Assembly: GCA_938015295.1 (NCBI GenBank)
Contig: CALLQB010000044.1
Location: forward strand, 20,072 to 84,071
Direction: 5' to 3'
DNA length: 64,000 nucleotides
Origin: an uncultured Acidimicrobiales bacterium
GTDB taxonomy: Bacteria > Actinomycetota > Acidimicrobiia > Acidimicrobiales > SHLQ01
Positions 55,201 through 64,000 of the stretch are shown here, one piece after another. The translations under genes were made by a program, and so were the position numbers. Every line of letters starts with the position of its first letter. Position 1 is the stretch's first letter. The notes under the pieces were generated by a model that worked only from the letters and a program-made list of their open reading frames with translations, did not search any database and had not been told where the DNA came from.

Positions 55201-55833
55201 TCAGGTGACACCGTTCTCGTTCGGTGCAGATCGGTTGCGAAATGCTGCGATGCCACGAGGGATGTACTCGCCCAGCGAGAGGTAGGCAAAGAATAAGCCG
55301 GGGATGCCAAACAGCCACCCGGCCAAGGTCGCAAGGTCGTCCCACGAGATATCGGCGTAGCCGGCGAGGAAGAACGGATACGCGAACATCAGCAGGAAGG
55401 CGCCGGTTTTTCCCCACCACGTCACGTCGAGCCTCTCGGCGCCAAGCGATTCGAGCGTCAGAGCAATGGCGGCGATAACTACCTCTCGGAACAACGTCAA
55501 CCCGGCGAACCACCACGGAACAGCGCCGACCCAGGCGATCGAGGTGACGCCCACCAGCAACATGATGCGGTCGGCAGTCGGGTCGAGCATCTTGCCGAGC
55601 TCAGACACCTGGTTAAAGCGGCGGGCGATGTAGCCGTCGACCCAGTCGGTAGCCCCGAGCGCAGCTAGAAGCCATGCCGCCGCATACGGCATGTCATAGC
55701 CAAACAGCAGCACGACAAAAACCGGCACCAGCAACAAGCGCACAAACGAGATGATGTTGGGTATCGAAAAGATCGGCCCCCACTCCACGGTCTCGTTCTT
55801 GCCGCTCACTGGGCTATCGCTTGGTGTTGCCAC
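55201..55833 (-). CDS. pgsA: CDP-diacylglycerol-glycerol-3-phosphate 3-phosphatidyltransferase-like
   Basis: The protein is about 210 residues from GTG 55833 (MATPSDSPVSG); a TTG at 55896 would add 21 unconserved residues. The motif TDWVDGYIARRFNQVSELG with MLDPTAD is canonical D-x2-DG-x2-AR-x8-G-x3-D-x3-D. Several helices follow SIPNIISFVRLLLVPVF. It makes phosphatidylglycerophosphate, precursor of phosphatidylglycerol and cardiolipin, or a related product. gcvH follows after about 20 bases. Confidence 0.88.
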   Translation of the reverse strand: MATPSDSPVSGKNETVEWGPIFSIPNIISFVRLLLVPVFVVLLFGYDMPYAAAWLLAALGATDWVDGYIARRFNQVSELGKMLDPTADRIMLLVGVTSIAWVGAVPWWFAGLTLFREVVIAAIALTLESLGAERLDVTWWGKTGAFLLMFAYPFFLAGYADISWDDLATLAGWLFGIPGLFFAYLSLGEYIPRGIAAFRNRSAPNENGVT

Positions 55834-55950
55834 GAGGTCAGAATACGATCCGCAGAGCCCGATCAGCGCATCGCCCGAGAAACGCGTACTTCTCAACCGT
55901 GCGCACCAACAGGCTCGTCACAAAACCGCAGAACGAAAGACCTCGTCATC

Positions 55951-56370
55951 ATGGCCAGCATTTTCACCCGCATCATTCAGGGAGACATCCCCGGCCGAAT
56001 CGTGTGGCGCGACGAACAGGTTGTCGCGATGATCGATATTCGCCCCTGCAACCGCGGCCATACCTTGGTGATTCCGATTCGAGAAATCGACGAATGGACC
56101 GATGTGCCTGCCGACCTAGCAAGCCACGCGTTCGCTGTCGCACACAAGGTGGCGGCCGCACAAAAGCAGGTCTTTACCTGCAAGCGCATCGGCCTGCTGA
56201 TCGCCGGATTTGAGGTGCCGCATACGCACCTGCATGTCATTCCGATCGACTCGATGACGCATCTCAGCTTTGCGAGCGCAGACGACAACGCAAGCGCTGA
56301 CGACCTTGACGCGGTGGCCGAAGAGCTCCGCACAGCGCTGCGAGCGGCGGGCCACGCCGAGGTCGTCTAG
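55951..56370 (+). CDS. HIT-family protein
   Basis: The 139-residue protein has FTRIIQGDIPGRIVWRDEQVVAMIDI and the signature VPHTHLHVIP with the catalytic His triad. These are nucleotide phosphohydrolases or transferases acting on adenylylated or dinucleotide substrates. The gene is divergent from pgsA and convergent with DUF2079. The substrate is unknown. Confidence 0.92.
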   Translation: MASIFTRIIQGDIPGRIVWRDEQVVAMIDIRPCNRGHTLVIPIREIDEWTDVPADLASHAFAVAHKVAAAQKQVFTCKRIGLLIAGFEVPHTHLHVIPIDSMTHLSFASADDNASADDLDAVAEELRTALRAAGHAEVV

Positions 56371-56388
56371 CGTTCGCCGAATGCTTGT

Positions 56389-57885
56389 TTAGTTCTCCGG
56401 CAGCCTCGTGCGTTTGAACACGAAGATATCGTTGGCCGCCGAGGACTGATCGAATCCCAGCCGTTCGAGACCGCGGGTGAAATCGATAACGGTTTCGATT
56501 GTCCACTCAGGCGCCTCGCCCAGATCAAGGACAACCACGTTCACTCCCTCGGCCGCCGCTTCGGGACGAACGAATTGGTCGCTGGTGTCGAGCTCAAACA
56601 CGCGAGGGCGCTCGGCCATATGGGTGAGCGCTGAAGACGACGCCCGCACCAACGCATCTTCGGGAATCTCATCGATCGCCTCAAGTAACGCCTGGTCGGA
56701 CAGGTCTCGACCACCCCACGACCACGGACGGTTGTAGGGCGTGCTGATGGAGTCACGCACAAAAAACACCGCAGCGGTGAGCACAATCGCCCCGAGAACG
56801 CGGGGATCGATCAAGGTACGCTTGCCGCGGATCCGACCGGCCTGGCTCAAGGCGAATGCTGCGGCCACAAACAAGAACGCCGTGGCTGCCATGTCTTGCT
56901 CGGGATGCCCAAAGGGATCGGGCGAGACCTCGCTAAGCAAATACAGCGCCTCAAGCGGAACGATTGGGAGGATGTAGCGGGGCGCGACCATGGGCAAGAA
57001 GAGCAACGGAGCCAGCAGGAACACCAAGCGATCGAACGATTCGCGGCCGAACAAGACTTCGAGCACGTCGAGAGGCCGACTCACCAACCCCCACAACGAT
57101 CCCCAGGGAGTGCTCCCCCACTGCGAAAATGCGTCGTCGTGCGGATAGATACCTTCGCCGGCGAAGATCTCGACGAACGCAAACGCCGAGATCAGCCATG
57201 CTGCCCCTGACAGCGCGGTCAGCGCTCCGACCCGCCGGTTGCCGTTTGCGGCAACAAGCGCGCCCAGCCCGATCACCGCCACGCTGAGATCGGCCCGCGA
57301 GGCAAGCACAACAATGATGAGCAGGCTGTAGCGCCACCACCGTCCGGTCTTGCTGTTATGAATTGCTCCGAGCAGCGCAGCTGGCGCCACAGACTCGAGA
57401 TGGAAATCGGCCAGATTGACGTTGTGTATCGCCGGGAACAGCACATAGGCGAACGTCAACGTGAGCGTTGCGCCGACCCGAAGATTGGCCTGGTTGCGAG
57501 CAATACGCCACAAGGGCACCACGCCCACGGCGAGCACGAACGACTGGACAATCAGCAGTGCTGGCGCAATCGGGAAAAAGCGTAAGACCCAGCCAAGCGG
57601 CAAAAAGCCAACCGCCGCCTGTTGGGCGAGGAAGTGACGACCGTCGATGCCTACATCAGGGTCGATTCCTTCGCCGAGTTTCCATGCTGTTTGTACATAC
57701 CGTGCCAGCTCCGCACCGTTGTCAAACGATCGGTACCGCGACAACGACAGGGCCGCCAACAACAGGAATGCGAAGCCCGCGATCAGCCAAGGCAGCACGC
57801 GGTCAGACCACGGGCTATCGAGGCGCGCTTGAAACCGGAGCGACCACATTTCGAATCGGCGACGCAGCGACTGACGGCGGTTCAT
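56389..57885 (-). CDS. DUF2079 membrane protein
   Basis: The 498-residue protein has about eleven hydrophobic helices. The DUF2079 pattern is present: RYRSFDNGAELARYVQTAW, then DGRHFLAQQAAVGFLPLGW and FPAIHNVNLADFHLESVAPAAL. These are GT-C-like envelope proteins, possibly glycosyl transferring. The C-terminal domain is soluble, with VFELDTSDQFVRPE. It shares one base with the stop of the HMCES gene (TGATG), so they are coupled. Substrate unknown. Confidence 0.85.
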   Translation of the reverse strand: MNRRQSLRRRFEMWSLRFQARLDSPWSDRVLPWLIAGFAFLLLAALSLSRYRSFDNGAELARYVQTAWKLGEGIDPDVGIDGRHFLAQQAAVGFLPLGWVLRFFPIAPALLIVQSFVLAVGVVPLWRIARNQANLRVGATLTLTFAYVLFPAIHNVNLADFHLESVAPAALLGAIHNSKTGRWWRYSLLIIVVLASRADLSVAVIGLGALVAANGNRRVGALTALSGAAWLISAFAFVEIFAGEGIYPHDDAFSQWGSTPWGSLWGLVSRPLDVLEVLFGRESFDRLVFLLAPLLFLPMVAPRYILPIVPLEALYLLSEVSPDPFGHPEQDMAATAFLFVAAAFALSQAGRIRGKRTLIDPRVLGAIVLTAAVFFVRDSISTPYNRPWSWGGRDLSDQALLEAIDEIPEDALVRASSSALTHMAERPRVFELDTSDQFVRPEAAAEGVNVVVLDLGEAPEWTIETVIDFTRGLERLGFDQSSAANDIFVFKRTRLPEN

Positions 57886-58706
57886 CAGGTGTTCGTCGCC
57901 GAAGGTTCGTCGGTCACGTCGGTGACGCCCGGTTCGGGGTCGGCCAAAGGATTGGCCAAGTGGTCCCCCTGGTTTCGGGCGTTGTTGACTTCGGTGCTCA
58001 CCGGATAGATCTCAAGCAGCGATGACGGAGCGGGAACAAAGAACTCTTGGAGCCGGCCGAGGTCAGCGAAGGTTGGGTCGAGCCAGGTATCCCAGGCGCT
58101 TGGCGGCAACATCACCGGCATCCGGTCGTGATAATCAGCCATCTTCTCGTTCGGCTCGCCCGTGATAATCGTGCACGAAACAAGGGGCGGATCCTTGCGT
58201 TCGGGGCCCCGCCAGACGTCCCACAACCCAGCAAAGGCAAAGGGTTCGCCGTCGGCGCGGTGGATGAACACCGGCTGCTTGGCGGGCTTGGAGTTTCCAC
58301 CACGTTTGTTTGGTTTGCCGGTGTCGCCTGGGCTGCCTGTGCCTGTGCTGCCTGGCTCGTCCTTGAGCACCTTCCACTCGTAGAAGCCATCAGCCGGGAT
58401 AAGGCAACGCCGTTTCGCGAATGACCGCTTGAAGGCCGACTTTTCTGCCAGGGTTTCGGCCCGAGCGTTGAACATCCGGTAGCCGACCCGCTTTTCTTTC
58501 GCCCAAATGGGCAGCAGCCCCCAATGGGCGGTCTCGATGCGGCGGGCCTCTTCGGTTTCGATCACCGTATAGACCGACGCGCTCGGGGCGATGTTGAACC
58601 GTGGCCCCACGGGGTCACCGGGGTCACCGGGGTCCACGAACGTCTCGGCGCCAAAGTAGCGGGCAAGTTCGTCGGGTGGCGTCGCTGATACGAACCTTCC
58701 GCACAT
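57885..58706 (-). CDS. SOS response-associated peptidase (YedK/HMCES)
   Basis: The 273-residue protein starts MCGRFVS; Cys2 is the residue that forms a thiazolidine crosslink with abasic DNA. It keeps FNARAETLAEKSAF, CLIPADGFYEWK and HDRMPVMLPPSAW with the catalytic Asn, Glu and His. It protects abasic sites in single-stranded DNA. A Gly/Pro insert (TGTGSPGDTGKPNKRGG) near residue 120 is unusual. It is coupled to DUF2079 downstream. Confidence 0.93.
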   Translation of the reverse strand: MCGRFVSATPPDELARYFGAETFVDPGDPGDPVGPRFNIAPSASVYTVIETEEARRIETAHWGLLPIWAKEKRVGYRMFNARAETLAEKSAFKRSFAKRRCLIPADGFYEWKVLKDEPGSTGTGSPGDTGKPNKRGGNSKPAKQPVFIHRADGEPFAFAGLWDVWRGPERKDPPLVSCTIITGEPNEKMADYHDRMPVMLPPSAWDTWLDPTFADLGRLQEFFVPAPSSLLEIYPVSTEVNNARNQGDHLANPLADPEPGVTDVTDEPSATNT

Positions 58707-58715
58707 GCCGTCAGG

Positions 58716-60038
58716 CTAACCGGCCACGCGGGTACACGTGGTTTCACGTCGCTCGTTCGCCGAAATCGGAACATCCAGTTCGACCGACTCCGTCGAGGAC
58801 CAACCGAACGCCGGGATGACTGCAGCACCGTCAACCGAAAGATCCACTGCACCACGAAGTGACACCTGCTCAAATCCGTCGACCGGAGCCATGACTTTCA
58901 CACGGATGCTATCGACGGTCGCCTGCCCGCCCTCATCGAGGTCGACCGCACCGGCAGGTATGTCGATCGGAAGCATGATGACGTCGTCGCCTACGCAAGC
59001 AGGCGTTTGTGGCGTTCCGGCCGGATTCATACCGCACGAATCGTTCGTGCTTGCAAGACTCGACGTCGACAAGGGCCGCAAGTTGCTCGACACCGAGGAC
59101 ACGACGACACACAACTCGTTGTGCCAACCCGCGGGGCCCACCACGGCAACTCGACCTGCGCCGCCCTCAGCGAGTACCACCATGTACAACTCGTCGAACC
59201 GGGCGTCAAAGAGCCGGTCGGCAGGATCTGCAACAACGCGGTCAGACGCCGGCCCCTCGCCGCTTTCGACAACGACACGAAGGTCAACAGGGGCGACCAC
59301 TGCACCCGAAATCGTCGGCCGAGGCGAGCCGCTCGACCCGCCGCTGCTCGCTGCTGTTGGGTCTTCGAATCGAAAGGCATCGCCACGGGGCGGCGGGTCG
59401 TCGGGGCCCAGCAGCGCGAGGCCACCGCCAACAATCGCGATAACGAGGAAGCCGAGGATTCCCAGGGTGATCCAACGCCCTTTGCGTTCCTTAGCGAGGG
59501 TTAGGTCGAGTTGCTTTTCATCGAGCTGTTCCTGCAGCGATAGCGGACCGAACGCCTCGCTTGCTCGACCGCCCTCGAGGAGGTCCTGCCACCGACGGAT
59601 TGTCTCGTCATCCATCCGACGGTAATGCTGTTCGAACGCCTTTTCGCCGTCATTGCTCAGCAACAGCAGCAGTTCGTTGGCGATCACAAAATCGAACGCG
59701 TCGGCATGCTCAATCACCCGCCGGCCATCAGCCAGCCGGCTGAAAAAGTCACGCGCTCGCTGATTTGCCTCGGTGACGTTCCACGTGGGCCCCGGGTCAA
59801 CCGAAAACTGCGCAAGAAACGCAGATACGTCGCCGGACTGGTTGTCGGCAACAAGGTCGCGTGAAGTCTCGTCGTTGGCGCGAAAAAACCCACGCCGGTC
59901 GGCAAAAACCGACGAAGAAACCGCATCGTCTGACGGGGAGGTGGGATCGATAGATCTGAGGGTAGGCCGAAGTACCCACTGTTGGTGCGCACCCATGGCA
60001 AAGAGCAGGTAAAGCGTCGTTCGAATGACGTCGATCAT
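58716..60038 (-). CDS. Membrane-anchored protein of unknown function
   Basis: From ATG 60038 the protein has about 440 residues; a TTG at 60068 adds ten. A short hydrophobic N-terminus precedes a soluble helical region of about 170 residues (VSAFLAQFSVDPGPTWNV, ELLLLLSNDGEKAFE, DDETIRRWQDLLEGGRA). One membrane helix follows (about 199-220), then a Gly/Ser linker and a beta-rich, Cys-containing extracytoplasmic domain. I recognise no family. It starts seven bases from the divergent HD-GYP gene, so the two may be regulated together. Confidence 0.7.
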   Translation of the reverse strand: MIDVIRTTLYLLFAMGAHQQWVLRPTLRSIDPTSPSDDAVSSSVFADRRGFFRANDETSRDLVADNQSGDVSAFLAQFSVDPGPTWNVTEANQRARDFFSRLADGRRVIEHADAFDFVIANELLLLLSNDGEKAFEQHYRRMDDETIRRWQDLLEGGRASEAFGPLSLQEQLDEKQLDLTLAKERKGRWITLGILGFLVIAIVGGGLALLGPDDPPPRGDAFRFEDPTAASSGGSSGSPRPTISGAVVAPVDLRVVVESGEGPASDRVVADPADRLFDARFDELYMVVLAEGGAGRVAVVGPAGWHNELCVVVSSVSSNLRPLSTSSLASTNDSCGMNPAGTPQTPACVGDDVIMLPIDIPAGAVDLDEGGQATVDSIRVKVMAPVDGFEQVSLRGAVDLSVDGAAVIPAFGWSSTESVELDVPISANERRETTCTRVAG

Positions 60039-60044
60039 TCGAAG

Positions 60045-63000
60045 GTGCCAGTAGACGGCCCTATTCAAAATTACGGTCCGGCCCAGGATCAGCCCGGCTG
60101 GACCAGCCGGCCCATTCTCGCGCGCTGTCTACGCATCACCGTTCTTTTGCTGCCGATCGTTGCGTCCTTCGCGGTGACCTGGACTGCATCGGCATATTTC
60201 CCGCCGAGCGAGCTCGGCGTGAACGTCGTTCTCTGGTGGGTCGGCGTGTTGATCGTCGCGACGTTGACGATGTTCGGCATCGAGCGAATAGCGCGGCGGG
60301 GTTTGCCGCTTGTCGCTTTGCTGCGCATGAACCTTGTCTTTCCCGAAGAGGCTCCGTCGCGATTCGGCACCGCATTACGTACGGGCACGACCAAACAACT
60401 TGAGCGAAGAGTCGAGGAGATGCGTCTGCTCGGTCTGCACGACAGCGACGAGGTGACCTACGGCCAACAGATGCTCGAGCTGGTCGCTGCGCTCAACGCC
60501 CACGATCGTCTTACACGCGGCCATTGCGAACGGGTCCGCGCCTACACCGATCTCATCATCGAAGAGATGAAAATCCCCGACGACGAAGCAAACATGCTCC
60601 GCTGGTCGGCTCTGCTCCACGACGTCGGCAAGATCATGGTCCCGAGCTCGATCCTCAACAAAGAGGGTCGACCTGACGACGACGAGTGGGAGATCCTGAA
60701 GGCTCATACCTGGCAGGGCCAGGAAATGGTGAAACCAATCGCGACCTGGCTCGGCGACTGGTCGCGCGCAGTCGGCGAACATCACGAACGCTGGGACGGC
60801 GACGGCTACCCCAATGGGTACGCAGCGAACGAAATCCATCTCGGCGCCCGCATCGTTGCCGTCGCCGATGCCTTCGACGTCATGACGTCGTCGCGTTCGT
60901 ACAAAAAGCCGATGCCGACCGAGGCTGCTCGCGACGAAGTGGCCCGCTGTGCCGGAACCCAATTCGACCCTGAGGTCGTTCGGGCATTTCTCAATATCGG
61001 CATCGGCCGCCTTCGGCTGGCCATCGGCCCCCTGACCTGGCTGGCGAACATACCGTCAGCGGGTCAAATTCCAGTCGCGCCGATTGCGACGCCCATCACC
61101 AACGTGGTCGCTTCGGCGATCGGCGCCACAGCAGCAGTGATAACCGGAGGTGCTGGAGGCCTACTTCTGCCCGAGGACACCGCTCCGGTCGTGCCCGAGC
61201 CAGCAGTAGCGTTCGTCGACGAAGAACCCGTCGCCATCTCGATTCCCCCCACGATGACCACGGGCGTACCAATAACCATTCCCGTGGTCGAGATCACTGT
61301 TCCCGCTCCAACAACCACAACCACAACCACAACCACGACCTCGGCACCTCCCACGACCTCAGCGCCCACCACGAGCACCGTCGCACCGACTCCGACCGTC
61401 ACATCCGCGCCGACGACCACAGCGGTGCCATCGCCGGTGGGCAACAACTCCTCGTTGACAATTGGCGAAGACACGCCAACAGCTGTGTCGCTCAGCGGAG
61501 TGTCCGGATCAGGCTCACCAACCTTCTCGATCGTCGTTCAGCCTCGACACGGTTCATTGACGCTGGTTTCCACGGCGAACGCAGGTGCGGTGGCCGGAGA
61601 AGAGATCTGGACCTACACGCCCGACCCAGATTTCGACGGAACCGATTCGTTCGTCTACCAAGTCTGCGATGACCGAGGCATATGCGATACCGCAACCGTC
61701 GAATTTGTCGTCACCCCGGTCGAGGACATTCCCGTAGCTAAACCCGACGCCATCAACACGTCTGAGGACACGGCGAAAGTCATTTCCCCATCGGACCTTC
61801 TTGCCAACGACACCGACGGCGACCCGGGCGACATACTCACCCTCGACTCGTACACCCAGCCCCGCAACGGCACGATCTCGACGAGCTTCTCGGGCGACCT
61901 GCTCTACACGCCCAACAAGGACGTCAACGGCACCGACACCTTTACCTATCTCATCACCGACGACGCCGGAAACGTTTCAGTTCCCGCAACGGTGACCATT
62001 GCAATCCGCCCCAAAAACGATCCGCCGATACCCCAAGACGATGCTGGGTTTACCGCCACTGAAGGCCAACCGCTCACCATTGCTGTTGCCGATCTCCTCG
62101 CCAACGATGTCGATATCGACAGCGACAACCTCACTATTGCCACCGTCGACGACACGGCCACCGAGGGCACCGCCACACTCAACCCCGCCGCGACCCTTGT
62201 TACCTTCGTCGGATCCCCCACCTTTGCCGGGACAACGAAATTCTCTTACGAAGTTTGCGACACCGAAGGCAAGTGCGTGTCGCCGGTAGCCGTTTCGGTC
62301 ACGGTCACCAATCTCAACGACCCACCGATTGCCTCTGCAGACACCCTTGCTGCGCTTCCCGAGGACTCGACGACCCTCTTCACGGGTGCAGATCTTTTGG
62401 CGAACGACACCGACGATGATCTGCCCTATGGCGACCTTCTCACGGTGACGACGAACACCAGCTCGACAAACAATGGGTCGATCGTGTCTGGGCTCGGCGG
62501 CTTCAGCTACACGCCAGCAGCAAACTTCAACGGGACCGACACGTTCAGCTACAAGGTGTGCGACCTGGCGCTGGCGTGCGATACAGCAACCGTCACCATT
62601 GTTGTTACCGCCATCCCCAACGCCCCGATTGCAAGCGACGACATTCGTTCGGCCGAGGTCGATTCGGTCACCAGCCTCACCGGCCTCATCGCGAACGATT
62701 TTGACAACGATGTGGGCGACACGCTGACGATGACGTCGGTTTCCGGAACGATAAACGGAGGTTCGGTATCGATCGACACGGCCGGCAACATCGTGTACAC
62801 CGCTCCCCCGCTGTTCTCCGGCATCGACGAGTTCACCTACCAAGTCGCCGATCAAACCGGCCGGTTGTCGAACGCAGCAACGGTTTTTGTGACCGTGGCC
62901 AACACGGTCAACGACCCACCAACTAGCCGCCCCGACACCTTCAGCACAGCAGCTGAAACCGCTGTTGCTCTCACGTTCGCCGATATCGTCAGCAACGATA

Positions 63001-64000
63001 GCGATCCCGACCTGCCCTACGGCGACGGGTATTCACTGTCAATCGTGGCCGGCCCAATCACTGGCACCCTGGTGTCCGATCTGGCGGCGGCGCAGTTCGT
63101 GTACACCCCTCAGGTCGGATTCACCGGCACCGAAACGTTTACCTACCAGTACTGCGACGACGCCGGTAGCTGCGACGGGCCAACGAAGATTTCCGTCGTC
63201 GTAACGAGAACAAACGAGGCCCCGGTCGCCAACGCTGACACACTTTCGGTCGACGTCGATTCGGCGCACGACCTGACCAACCAGATCCTCAGCAACGACA
63301 CTGATCCCGATATCCCGAGCTACGGCCAAACCCTCGTGATCACAACGGTCGACTCGCCCACCGATCCAAACAACACCGCGTCGGTGGCTGGCGGGGCGCT
63401 GAATTTCGTTACCTCAAACTTCGTCGGCACCGAAACCCTCAGCTACCAGGTCTGTGACGACGGCGCGCCGGTCCTCTGCAGCACCGGCACCATAACGATC
63501 ACTGTCAACAACCCCAACGATGCGCCCGTTGCGGTCGATGACCTGGCCGGCATCACCGTCGACGTCCTCGACACGAACAAGCTGCTCCCGAACCTGCTCG
63601 ACAACGACGTCGATGCCGATCTTCCCTACGGCGACATCCTCAGCATCGCCAACGTCGACAGCAACAGCGCCGAGGGCGGCGCAGTATCGGTCATCGGCGG
63701 CGTAGTCGCCTACACCCCGCCCGCCAATTTCGTCGGCCGCGACACCCTTACCTACGCGGTGAGCGACTCTTCCGGCCGTGTGTCGGCCAACCGGGCCCTT
63801 GTCGCGATCGACGTCGTCAACTCGACAAACGACCCTCCGGTCGCAGGCGACGACTCCTTTACCACCCACCCTGATTGGGAGAGTCCGCAAAACCAGAAAC
63901 TCACGATCGCATTTGCCGACTATTCGGCGAACGACACCGACGCTGACACCAACCAGGGAGGCGAGGTACTCACCTTCACCCTTGTCGACTTCGCTACCCC
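60045..64000 (+). CDS. HD-GYP phosphodiesterase fused to tandem cadherin-like repeats, 5' part
   Basis: One frame stays open from GTG 60045 to the window end (1318 residues seen) without a stop. TM1 (about 30-51) and TM2 (about 57-78) are followed by a complete HD-GYP domain: H160, H192-D193 in LLHDVGKI, H221, H246-H247 in EHHERWDGDGYP, and D275 in VADAFDVM. A third helix (about 350-375) leads to a Thr/Pro linker and cadherin-like repeats from residue 471. The topology puts the enzyme inside and the repeats outside. It would degrade cyclic-di-GMP in response to surface contact; that is inference. The GTG start lacks a clear Shine-Dalgarno, and the 3' end is missing. Confidence 0.85.
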   Translation, partial: MPVDGPIQNYGPAQDQPGWTSRPILARCLRITVLLLPIVASFAVTWTASAYFPPSELGVNVVLWWVGVLIVATLTMFGIERIARRGLPLVALLRMNLVFPEEAPSRFGTALRTGTTKQLERRVEEMRLLGLHDSDEVTYGQQMLELVAALNAHDRLTRGHCERVRAYTDLIIEEMKIPDDEANMLRWSALLHDVGKIMVPSSILNKEGRPDDDEWEILKAHTWQGQEMVKPIATWLGDWSRAVGEHHERWDGDGYPNGYAANEIHLGARIVAVADAFDVMTSSRSYKKPMPTEAARDEVARCAGTQFDPEVVRAFLNIGIGRLRLAIGPLTWLANIPSAGQIPVAPIATPITNVVASAIGATAAVITGGAGGLLLPEDTAPVVPEPAVAFVDEEPVAISIPPTMTTGVPITIPVVEITVPAPTTTTTTTTTTSAPPTTSAPTTSTVAPTPTVTSAPTTTAVPSPVGNNSSLTIGEDTPTAVSLSGVSGSGSPTFSIVVQPRHGSLTLVSTANAGAVAGEEIWTYTPDPDFDGTDSFVYQVCDDRGICDTATVEFVVTPVEDIPVAKPDAINTSEDTAKVISPSDLLANDTDGDPGDILTLDSYTQPRNGTISTSFSGDLLYTPNKDVNGTDTFTYLITDDAGNVSVPATVTIAIRPKNDPPIPQDDAGFTATEGQPLTIAVADLLANDVDIDSDNLTIATVDDTATEGTATLNPAATLVTFVGSPTFAGTTKFSYEVCDTEGKCVSPVAVSVTVTNLNDPPIASADTLAALPEDSTTLFTGADLLANDTDDDLPYGDLLTVTTNTSSTNNGSIVSGLGGFSYTPAANFNGTDTFSYKVCDLALACDTATVTIVVTAIPNAPIASDDIRSAEVDSVTSLTGLIANDFDNDVGDTLTMTSVSGTINGGSVSIDTAGNIVYTAPPLFSGIDEFTYQVADQTGRLSNAATVFVTVANTVNDPPTSRPDTFSTAAETAVALTFADIVSNDSDPDLPYGDGYSLSIVAGPITGTLVSDLAAAQFVYTPQVGFTGTETFTYQYCDDAGSCDGPTKISVVVTRTNEAPVANADTLSVDVDSAHDLTNQILSNDTDPDIPSYGQTLVITTVDSPTDPNNTASVAGGALNFVTSNFVGTETLSYQVCDDGAPVLCSTGTITITVNNPNDAPVAVDDLAGITVDVLDTNKLLPNLLDNDVDADLPYGDILSIANVDSNSAEGGAVSVIGGVVAYTPPANFVGRDTLTYAVSDSSGRVSANRALVAIDVVNSTNDPPVAGDDSFTTHPDWESPQNQKLTIAFADYSANDTDADTNQGGEVLTFTLVDFAT
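61455..64000 (+). repeat. Tandem cadherin-like (tandem-95 type) domains within the HD-GYP protein
   Basis: Repeats start near 61455, 61728, 62022, 62322, 62622, 62916, 63219, 63522 and 63834 (cut by the edge), with periods of 294 to 312 bases. The consensus is (P/A)PxAxxD, then LLxNDxDxD, then YTPxxxFxGxDxFxYxVxD. The Asp runs suit calcium binding. Five repeats also carry a Cys pair around a CDxxGxCD-like turn. Repeats differ enough at DNA level that recent duplication is not evident. Confidence 0.85.

Noticed and set aside
61064..61474. 136-codon minus-strand frame with a long valine run
   Set aside because: The valine run is the reverse complement of the Thr-Pro linker codons (ACAACC repeats) of the HD-GYP protein.
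61977..62855. 292-codon minus-strand open frame in the repeat region
   Set aside because: It is the reverse complement of the cadherin-like repeats. Its valine/glycine-rich look comes from the repeats on the other strand.

Overview
The window is gene-dense DNA of roughly 60% G+C from a high-GC Gram-positive organism. It encodes a mycothione reductase (mycothiol chemistry). It also carries the actinobacterial block pgsA - gcvH - FHA - MerR(FtsR) - bifunctional nuclease - MerR, which matches the Rv1822/Rv1826-Rv1830 neighbourhood of Mycobacterium as I remember it. The mixture of marine-type enzymes (a DMSP-lyase-like cupin, DUF7064-like and DUF3048 proteins, many acyl-CoA and SDR enzymes) suggests an Acidimicrobiia-like actinobacterium; that assignment is inference. 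I see no rRNA, tRNA, CRISPR array, insertion sequence or prophage. No stretch longer than about 300 bases lacks a gene.

Layout. 1-8.8 kb: the end of an amidohydrolase, a secreted four-domain neocarzinostatin-like protein, an amidinotransferase-fold hydrolase, a MOSC protein, an NDMA-type alcohol dehydrogenase, a TetR regulator divergent from a membrane fatty-acid desaturase with paired operators, nitrobindin, TesB and MscS. 8.8-23.8 kb: a large zinc-ribbon SDR, a glycosyltransferase, the DMSP-lyase-like cupin, and envelope proteins (DUF2207, NamZ-type lipoprotein, CDP-alcohol transferase, DUF533, OmpA, DUF3048), with SurE, a zinc dehydrogenase and YqgE. 23.8-29.7 kb, minus strand: YihY, MBOAT acyltransferase, an RTX-repeat subtilase and a DUF459 SGNH hydrolase, probably a surface-polymer acetylation unit. 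29.7-36.8 kb: SDR, nucleotidase, two crotonases, TrmH, a nucleotidyltransferase, a HAD phosphatase and an acyltransferase. 36.9-51 kb, plus strand: a DUF7064-like protein, a winged-helix ATPase, GcvP, WecG, ChbG, Nudix, a beta-hydroxyacid dehydrogenase, Mtr, an SDR, an IspD-like protein, chorismate synthase, and a thioredoxin/CcdA-like pair. 51-60 kb: an M15 peptidase, the conserved regulator block, HIT, DUF2079, HMCES/YedK and an unknown membrane protein.

The most unusual gene is the last one (60045 to beyond 64000). It is one open frame joining two membrane helices, an intact HD-GYP cyclic-di-GMP phosphodiesterase domain, a third membrane helix, a Thr/Pro linker and at least nine tandem cadherin-like ~100-residue repeats. 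It looks like a transmembrane receptor that couples surface adhesion to second-messenger breakdown. It runs off the right edge.
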